The notes under the pieces are model-generated. The model was not told where the DNA came from. It saw only the letters and a list, made by a program, of their open reading frames with translations, and did no database searches. Below, piece after piece: positions 58,755 through 64,000 of a DNA stretch of 64,000 nt. Each line of letters opens with the position of its first letter. Position 1 is the stretch's first letter. Source of the stretch: Planococcus antarcticus DSM 14505 (lineage in GTDB: Bacteria; Bacillota; Bacilli; Bacillales_A; Planococcaceae); contig NZ_CP016534.2 in assembly GCF_001687565.2 (NCBI RefSeq), forward strand, positions 3,352,501 to 3,416,500, written 5' to 3'. Position numbers and translations under genes: made by a program.

Positions 58755-59555
58755 ATGAACACGACATTAGAAAAGAAATATATCCCATTAGCAGACTATT
58801 TTTCAACATCAACAAACCCGACTATTACATTACATTTTACTGAAATCGAAAAGATTATGGGGCAAAATCTCCCTCATAGTGCTTACCTCAATCACAGCTG
58901 GTGGAAAAAGACGAAAGCACCCGCTAAGCATTTTCAGGCCTGGACAGATGCAGGCTACACCGTCAATCACGTTGAACCTAATCGCTATGTCATTTTTGAG
59001 AGGATAGATCTTTTGAATAAAAAAGAAGCAATCAAAAACAATGAAGACATCTTACTCATACGCTCTGCCGGACACGGTGATGCCCGTTTTCTCGCAGATT
59101 TACAGAAAAGCATCGAAGGAGAATCAGACTTTTTACTGTACGGAAAAGAGGAGCGCGCACTGTCGACACAAAAAGTGAGAAAGCAAATTATTGAGTGGAA
59201 GCAAAGCGGCCATTCGATCATCTTTCTTGCTATTCTAAATGGACAGCACGTTGGCTACTTGATGGTCAAGGGCAATGATGCCAAACGAGCCACGCATCGC
59301 GCTGAACTGCGCCTTGCCATTCAAGCAAATTCGCAAGGCAAAGGAATCGCATCCTCGCTTCTTCAGAAAGCAGAGGAATGGGCAATCACAAAAGCCATCA
59401 GTAGACTTGAACTCACTGTTTTAGAGGCAAATGTTCCAGCTCGAACGCTTTACGAAAAAAATGGTTACGAATCAGAAGGCATTCGCAGAAACTCCATGAT
59501 CATTCACAACGAACCGCAAAATGAAATTTACATGGCCAAGATGTTGGCTTACTAA
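58755..59555 (+). CDS. GNAT acetyltransferase with N-terminal DUF7662-like domain
   Basis: A 266-aa two-domain protein. ATG 58755 follows AAAGGAAT. Residues about 5-82 carry the pattern IPLADYFS...ITLHFTEIEKIMGQNLPHSA then HSWWKKTKAPAKHFQAWTDA, as in small domains of unknown function (DUF7662-like). Residues about 95-264 form a GNAT domain with the acetyl-CoA loop IQANSQGKGIASSLLQKAEE and the late LTVLEANVPARTLYEKNGYE. It acetylates an unknown amine. A terminator follows directly. Confidence 0.85.
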   Translation: MNTTLEKKYIPLADYFSTSTNPTITLHFTEIEKIMGQNLPHSAYLNHSWWKKTKAPAKHFQAWTDAGYTVNHVEPNRYVIFERIDLLNKKEAIKNNEDILLIRSAGHGDARFLADLQKSIEGESDFLLYGKEERALSTQKVRKQIIEWKQSGHSIIFLAILNGQHVGYLMVKGNDAKRATHRAELRLAIQANSQGKGIASSLLQKAEEWAITKAISRLELTVLEANVPARTLYEKNGYESEGIRRNSMIIHNEPQNEIYMAKMLAY

Positions 59556-59556
59556 A

Positions 59557-59592
59557 GAAGGGCAAACGCTTGGTACCATGCGTTTGCCCTTT
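59557..59592 (+). terminator. Terminator of the GNAT gene
   Basis: An inverted repeat AAGGGCAAACGC / GCGTTTGCCCTT with a 10-base loop and pyrimidine-rich tail. Confidence 0.85.
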
Positions 59593-60072
59593 CTCCTGTT
59601 TTCATTTTTATTTTTGGTGGATTCTTCTGCAGTTAGTTAATTCGTTCGATAACTGGCGATATGCAAATCTTCTATTGTTGAATGATGAATTTACATTATT
59701 GACGTATACTTTTCAAATCACTCGTTTGCTTCTAGGTTAAGGTAAAAATTCTTGACCACTTTCTACTAAAACCACACTACACCCATTTGAAAGAAAGGCA
59801 CTGCCATCGTCCTGACACCACGCATACCACCAGATTTCCGGAACACTTTCTTGTGGTCTGATCAATGTAAATGTGCTTATTGTTTTTTCTGTCCAACTAA
59901 GTGGAAACTATTCATTCATTTTTACCAACAAAAAAGGAGAGAAGAGGTACTTGCTCAACCTCTTCTCTCCTTTTTTATATCCAAGCAGCTTTTTATAAGC
60001 TGTCGCATGCAAACAGTAAAGATGTGTATTTCGTTTGGTCATTTAATAAGCCAATAAATCTTTCTTAACTTA
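59593..60072. other. Intergenic region with a strong hairpin
   Basis: No gene is supported. A 17-bp perfect inverted repeat (AAAAAAGGAGAGAAGAGG / CCTCTTCTCTCCTTTTTT, 59930-59976) with a T run is a clear terminator. No complete gene precedes it on either strand, so it may end an unannotated RNA or a lost gene. Confidence 0.5.
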
Positions 60073-60285
60073 TTATGCCGTCTCTTTGAGGTATTTTTCG
60101 ATTGCCATGTAACCTAGATAGCACTTGTTTCGAGATCTGCCATCCATAATTTTTTCGACAGAATCTCTACTGAGAGTAAACTCTTCCTCTAACTGATGAA
60201 ACGGCAATCCTTTGATTTTGTTTAAATAGAGAAGAAAATATACATCTTCATCTGTCAGTTTTTTTATGTCGCTGTTGTTTACCAT
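60073..60285 (-). CDS. Small helix-turn-helix protein (70 aa)
   Basis: The ATG at 60285 follows CGGGGAGGAT. The product has a helix-turn-helix-like part: TDEDVYFLLYLNKIKGLPFH then QLEEEFTLSRDSVEKIMDGR. The rest, CYLGYMAIEKYLKETA, is helical. It looks like a small DNA-binding regulator of the type found in mobile or prophage regions, but no family is named. It lies in a group of small minus-strand genes. Confidence 0.65.
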   Translation of the reverse strand: MVNNSDIKKLTDEDVYFLLYLNKIKGLPFHQLEEEFTLSRDSVEKIMDGRSRNKCYLGYMAIEKYLKETA

Positions 60286-60543
60286 GAGTCATATCCTCCC
60301 CGGCCTTTACGTGCAGATTGGCTTTGTCTCTATTATATTCTGTATTTAATTTCCTCATAAGTTTGCGGATGAATGCTGGTAGGTCTACAGACTCTTTTTC
60401 CTCCTTTTACAATGGCCCCCATTCTGCACTCACTCCTTTTTCCACATCCTCATTTAATAGATTGGCGTACAAGGTTGAACTGACTAGACACCTGCCTCAG
60501 TTGGATAACAGCGCCTTTTCAGTTTTCTATGGATCTGAACTTA

Positions 60544-60675
60544 CTAAGCTTGAGCGGCTAGTTTAGCTTTTTCGGCTTTGTATTGTTTGTAACTTTCAAT
60601 GAACTCCTCATAAGTCAGCTGACGTCGTGTAGACGCATTCCCCATTTTCACAAAGCCTTTTGTGATAACAACCAT
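60544..60675 (-). CDS. Small protein (43 aa) with a strong ribosome binding site
   Basis: The ATG at 60675 follows AAAGGAGGATATACAT. The product begins MVVITKGFVKMGNASTRRQL and ends in a helical YKQYKAEKAKLAAQA. It is too short to assign to a family. The excellent ribosome binding site and its place between two other small genes support expression. Confidence 0.6.
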   Translation of the reverse strand: MVVITKGFVKMGNASTRRQLTYEEFIESYKQYKAEKAKLAAQA

Positions 60676-60766
60676 TATGTATATCCTCCTTTTGTTTTCA
60701 ATAAGTTTTGCATATTTTATCTACTGTACAAGTGCAATTTGTCTTAAAGAAAATCGTTTTTTAATC

Positions 60767-61099
60767 CTACTTCAAGATTGAGAAAGGTGTTACATAATAA
60801 AGTTCTTTCCGACAGTCTGCAGAAACTTTAAATAGCCCCCAAAACACTTCTTTCGAAATGTTATATCGGTGAATGTAATTTGGTAAGACCATCATTTGTT
60901 TGGTCGCATGCTCCATCTTTTTTTCCTCTATATCGACCCATACAGATTCTACTTTCTTTTGCCCACCGCTTTTCGTAAACTCTCTCGTTAAACGGGCAAA
61001 TAACGTAACGAACAGGGTGCCGTTTTCTTCATGCACATCTTTTGAGCGTGTAAAAAAGTAGGTGATTGATTCTAAAGGAACCAGCTGGTTTTCGGGCAT
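60767..61099 (-). CDS. Unknown 110-aa protein
   Basis: The ATG at 61099 follows AAAGGAGATAAAAG. The product (MPENQLVPLESITYFFTRSK, FVTLFARLTREFTKSGGQKK, ELYYVTPFSILK) is mixed alpha/beta and has no membrane segment. I do not recognise it. It appears to form an accessory group with the small genes on either side. Confidence 0.6.
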   Translation of the reverse strand: MPENQLVPLESITYFFTRSKDVHEENGTLFVTLFARLTREFTKSGGQKKVESVWVDIEEKKMEHATKQMMVLPNYIHRYNISKEVFWGLFKVSADCRKELYYVTPFSILK

Positions 61100-61466
61100 T
61101 TTCTTTTATCTCCTTTGTATTTCTTTTCTTAGTTAGTCGATATGTCAGCTGAAATGAAGTTGAGGTCTTTTACCTAGTCATGACGCACGAAAAAAAGTAG
61201 AAAATTTAACTGGTTCGCTAATATTTTAAACATTTATTCCGCATAGACTTACCATTTCCAGATTTGTTTCTACTGTTTATAACCGACATCTTGTCCCATT
61301 TCGACCACTAGCAGCTTCGTTTTTTCGATGGTAATCCAACGACGTGGCTACAAAGACTATTTGTGCTAATCAATTCAATGATTGATTGCTTCCTTTAAGC
61401 TCTCAAACGAACCTTTTGCTCAAATGAAGAGGGACTTTTTAAATCAAGATTTTTCAAATCAATCAG

Positions 61467-61697
61467 CTAATGGTTTTTTGAAGTCGTTAAGCCATTTGCT
61501 ATTTCATCAAATAGTAATTGCTTTTTATCGAAACGATAGTAATGCCGCCAATAAACGAAGAGTTCTTTTGCTATTCCCAACTTTTTTGCGCCTTCATTAG
61601 TGTTTAAGTGTTCATCTACGCAAATTCTATACATCACTTTTTTAAGAGACTTTTTATGTTCTCGCTCAATCACACTTTTATACTGCATGTATTTCAT
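61467..61697 (-). CDS. Small putative DNA-binding protein (76 aa)
   Basis: The ATG at 61697 follows GGTGGGAATCC. A helix-turn-helix-like stretch, NTNEGAKKLGIAKELFVYWR, occurs near residues 34-53, preceded by a basic helix (EREHKKSLKKVMYRICV). It could be a regulator of the adjacent small genes. No family is recognised. Confidence 0.55.
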   Translation of the reverse strand: MKYMQYKSVIEREHKKSLKKVMYRICVDEHLNTNEGAKKLGIAKELFVYWRHYYRFDKKQLLFDEIANGLTTSKNH

Positions 61698-62402
61698 GGA
61701 TTCCCACCACCCGTTGAAAATTCGTTAATTATGAACTATTTTGTAAAGAGTCCAACAGAATACCTCGCTAGAAAAATGTCGCTTCCTATTAAATATTTTG
61801 TTTTTTTTGAAAACTTTTAAAAAATTAATTTTTCTCATATATCGAGTAATTCAGATTACATTGTTTATTTATACCATATTTATTTAGTTCTATCTACCTG
61901 TAATTCACTATTTTTTTAATTAAAATAAAAATTAATGAGCAATTAGGTAAATAAAGAAAAATAAAAAGTTATAAATGTACTTATATCCCATTATTTTATA
62001 CCCATTTTTAAAAAAACATAAAATTTAAAATAATCCTTCAGTTTATTAATAAATACACCCTAAATACATTTCTTTTTCAATGATCCCCCGTGCATTCTTA
62101 TGAAAACTTATTAATGACAATGAGTTATTCCTATTAAAACTAGTTTTTTTGAAGAACTTATAAAAAGGAAGGACGGAGGGTTCTAATTACCCTTGCGTCC
62201 TTCCTTGAATTTCCACTAAATAGTTAGCTTTCTCTTTTTGCGCTGAGGTGATTTTTTAGCTGATAAAAAAAGAGAAGAAGTTCGATAATCGACAATACGT
62301 AAGCCACATTCAGCAAGAAATAACCTTTTGAATTTATCATTTTTCTAAAAAGTGTATGCTCGCCTATTTTCTTTTAAAGTTTATAAAAAGCAGGTTTCTG
62401 AA
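61698..62402. other. AT-rich gene-free region with a hairpin
   Basis: About 700 bp of very AT-rich DNA (61730-62160) with no supported gene. A hairpin at 62165-62206 (AAGGAAGGACG / CGTCCTTCCTT, with an inner GAGGG/CCCTT pair) looks like a terminator without a nearby gene on the plus strand. The composition contrasts sharply with the next GC-rich repeat. Confidence 0.5.
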
Positions 62403-62788
62403 TGTAACTTAATTTATAACTATATGTGATTCCGGCCTGTTAATGTTCCGCAAATCAGCTGCTAAGAGCTTGCACCGAACGCGAACTAGGGCTTCCACTT
62501 TCCATGTCACTTACGCTGCTCTCATAGGAGCCTCCGCTGGTTTGCTTCGTATCTTGGTGGCTTGTTGCTCAAGGATGCTTAGAATAAAGAGTGTAAGACG
62601 GCGAAGGGCAAAGATATGCTCCTGCATCGCTACGCTAGCTTCGTCGCAAAGCTATAGACCAAAGAACTTTGAGCAGTATCTTTCCAATGAAACCGGCATA
62701 ACGATACAAGAGCAGTTGGTTTTTTGCCGACTTCCACTTTTCCTTCTCCGAATCTTTATTCGTTCCCATTATAAATAATTAGTTCAAC
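62403..62788. repeat. MITE-like element, family 2, copy B
   Basis: The right end ATTAGTTCAAC (62778-62788) is identical to that of the element at 43079-43452. The left end is degraded (TGTAACTTAAT near 62404). The interior from 62431 to about 62655 matches 42167-42400 (GCCTGTTAATGTTCCGC, AGACGGCGAAGGGC). The family 1-type block is missing. Confidence 0.6.
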
Positions 62789-62883
62789 GTATATAGACGC
62801 GCATCCTACTAAAACCCGACGATGTTGCATATCAGCTGTTCATAAGGTTCCTATACAAACACCCTAATTCAGCAGCAGGCATC

Positions 62884-63381
62884 CTACTCAATTGTTAAAG
62901 AAAAAACATAATGCGCAGTCCCTTGTTCCCAAGCTGCGACAACTTCATAAACCGTTTTCCCGGTGGACTCGTCAAGTATGATTTTGCTGTATGGTCCTTT
63001 CATACGATGTTTTGATCCCCATATATAGAAACCATAGGAGTTGGGCTCTTTTTCAAATCTAAGCTCGATCACTGCAATTTCATTTACTGGAGGGGCTTTC
63101 TGATTCATGGCTATTTCTAAAGGAGAAATGGTTTCTGCTTCAACAGATACCCGAGCATTCTCTTCTTCATCGAAATAGCTCCATGCATGTGCGCCGAGAA
63201 TAGCGGAAACTTCAATTCCGTCTACCGCTACTTTGAGATTTGGAGGCGCTTTAGGCATTTCTTCCGGATATTCTATTGCGGGATTCGTGATTTTGTTATC
63301 CACCACATCTCCTTGTTCTTCAGAGCAAGCTGTTGCTGCCAAAAGTATAACTACAACCAAAAAGAATAGTTTGAATTTCAT
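62884..63381 (-). CDS. Lipoprotein of unknown function
   Basis: The ATG at 63381 (or 63384) follows AAGGGGG. The 165-aa product has a lipoprotein signal (FKLFFLVVVILLAATACS, lipobox Cys at about residue 19), so it is tethered to the outer face of the membrane. The mature part includes AVDGIEVSAILGAHAWSYFD and FYIWGSKHRMKGPYSKIILD. It seems to be an extracytoplasmic beta-rich domain. No family is named. It lies downstream of an osmoprotectant-binding protein gene but behind a terminator. Confidence 0.75.
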   Translation of the reverse strand: MKFKLFFLVVVILLAATACSEEQGDVVDNKITNPAIEYPEEMPKAPPNLKVAVDGIEVSAILGAHAWSYFDEEENARVSVEAETISPLEIAMNQKAPPVNEIAVIELRFEKEPNSYGFYIWGSKHRMKGPYSKIILDESTGKTVYEVVAAWEQGTAHYVFSLTIE

Positions 63382-63454
63382 CATCTTTGCCCCCTTATGT
63401 CCATTAGACACCGTGTTAGGAGAAAAGTTACACCACAACAAGCCAGAAAAAGCA

Positions 63455-63503
63455 AAAACGCACCAATCCCAGAGCCGGTTACAACTCAGGATTGGTGCGT
63501 TTT
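63455..63503 (-). terminator. Terminator of the osmoprotectant-binding protein gene
   Basis: A 15-bp inverted repeat AAAACGCACCAATCC / GGATTGGTGCGTTTT with an 18-base loop lies between the two minus-strand genes. Confidence 0.85.
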
Positions 63504-63653
63504 CTATGAGAAATCCAGTATCTGCTTTTGTGTTACACGAACTTTTTATGGCCCTCCGGATACGCCTTCTCAGCCAATCTGCTCATGGTGTGACGGATTC
63601 CCGTCCTGCGTCAGATGGATTTCAGAAGAGTTTCTTTCCTCTTCTCGTTGTTC

Positions 63654-64000
63654 CTACTCTTCTTCCAGAAAGCCATTTTCAACAAGCCACTCATAAGCAA
63701 CAACTGAAACACTCTGTCCTTCAACGTCAACTAAATAATTCAACTCTCTCATAATGTCGCTGTTTAAGTTTTCTGCCAAACGAGCTGTGATTTCTTCAAT
63801 TTCGGGATATTCTTCATATACCTCTTGATTGATCGCCACAGCTGCTCTGTATGGAGGGAAGAATTGTTTGTCGTCCTCCAATACCACTAGGTCATAACTT
63901 CTAACAGTGGCATCTGTTTCAAAGGCTACTGAAACGTCAACCTGTTCATTGTTCAACGTCCGCTGTGTCAAACCCAGATCCATTTGGCGTACTTGGCCGG
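63654..64000 (-). CDS. Osmoprotectant ABC transporter substrate-binding protein, C-terminal part (OpuAC/OpuCC type)
   Basis: The frame is open to the right edge (GQVRQMDLGLTQ...), so the start lies outside. About 115 residues of a type-2 glycine betaine/choline-binding protein are visible. VDVSVAFETDATVRSYDLVV, then LEDDKQFFPPYRAAVAINQE, then LNYLVDVEGQSVSVVAYEWL matches the C-terminal lobe of OpuBC/OpuCC. It captures compatible solutes outside the membrane for an ABC importer. It is probably the last gene of that operon. Confidence 0.85.
   Translation of the reverse strand, partial: GQVRQMDLGLTQRTLNNEQVDVSVAFETDATVRSYDLVVLEDDKQFFPPYRAAVAINQEVYEEYPEIEEITARLAENLNSDIMRELNYLVDVEGQSVSVVAYEWLVENGFLEEE

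Noticed and set aside
59851..60057. Short Cys-rich frame near the 59.9-kb hairpin
   Set aside because: It reads through the strong terminator hairpin and lacks a ribosome binding site.
1..64000. CRISPR array, rRNA or tRNA genes
   Set aside because: No regularly spaced identical repeats, no cas-like proteins, and no cloverleaf or rRNA-like sequence were noticed. Short tRNAs could be missed by eye.

Overview
The window looks like chromosomal DNA of a low-to-moderate GC Bacillota, most likely a Planococcaceae member close to Planococcus/Planomicrobium. This is inferred from Gram-positive ribosome binding sites (GGAGG type), TTG/GTG starts, sortase substrates, a Bacillus-type tenI-thiO-thiS-thiG-thiF operon, a ribulose-monophosphate (hxlA/hxlB/hxlR) formaldehyde module, and families of GC-rich palindromic intergenic repeats. 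The genus is an inference and was not tested.

Layout. 0-9.6 kb: edge of a Gfo/Idh/MocA oxidoreductase, HAD phosphatase, a luciferase-like monooxygenase broken by one amber codon, a methyltransferase, an IS3-family element (with an A-AAA-AAG frameshift site) that splits an unknown membrane-anchored gene, small membrane proteins, and an SDR gene broken by one ochre codon. 9.7-14.5 kb: TetR regulator, two DUF4181-like proteins, AI-2E-type transporter, MarR regulator divergent from a YhdH/YhfP quinone oxidoreductase. 14.7-18.7 kb: a possible defence or repair group (MutT-type Nudix hydrolase, 964-aa PLD/DEAD helicase of the DUF3427 type, DUF4357-like protein). 18.9-22.1 kb: permease, small membrane protein, D-2-hydroxyacid dehydrogenase.

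22.2-27.9 kb is the most unusual part. A five-gene minus-strand operon (Ycf46-like AAA+ ATPase, Ycf35/DUF1257-like protein, DUF2997-like protein, membrane-anchored helix-hairpin-helix protein, NrdG/PflA-like radical SAM protein) sits between two almost identical 372-bp copies of the 5' part of a nitrilase gene. The left copy is a truncated gene and the right copy is part of the complete gene, as expected from single-crossover (Campbell-type) integration. The ATPase and the HhH protein, which share no other obvious similarity, end in matching tails (GRTIDF and GRIVDF). I know of no established function for this cassette.

27.9-39.4 kb: RidA pseudogene, glutathione peroxidase, flavin and FMN reductases with a ring-cleaving dioxygenase, a SulP transporter with its ArsR-type regulator, and the hxlAB / Cof-HAD / hxlR formaldehyde cluster. 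39.5-50.1 kb is a cell-surface region: CopC-like protein, orphan zinc-finger anti-sigma-like protein, two homologous repeat-containing MPxTG surface proteins with a class F-like sortase, a Cache-HAMP-GGDEF diguanylate cyclase, and a class D sortase next to an LPDTA substrate. 50.3-57.3 kb: PNPOx-like flavoprotein, zinc alcohol dehydrogenase divergent from a MerR regulator (promoter with a 19-bp spacer), and the thiamine-thiazole operon under a TPP riboswitch plus terminator. 57.3-64 kb is gene-poor: a GNAT acetyltransferase, four small accessory genes with good ribosome binding sites, a lipoprotein, and the 3' end of an osmoprotectant-binding protein gene.

Recurring themes are gene decay by single lesions (amber, ochre and opal codons in four genes, frameshifts in two) and terminal-inverted-repeat elements resembling MITEs. 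Starts were chosen by ribosome binding site where noted; all family assignments are by eye.
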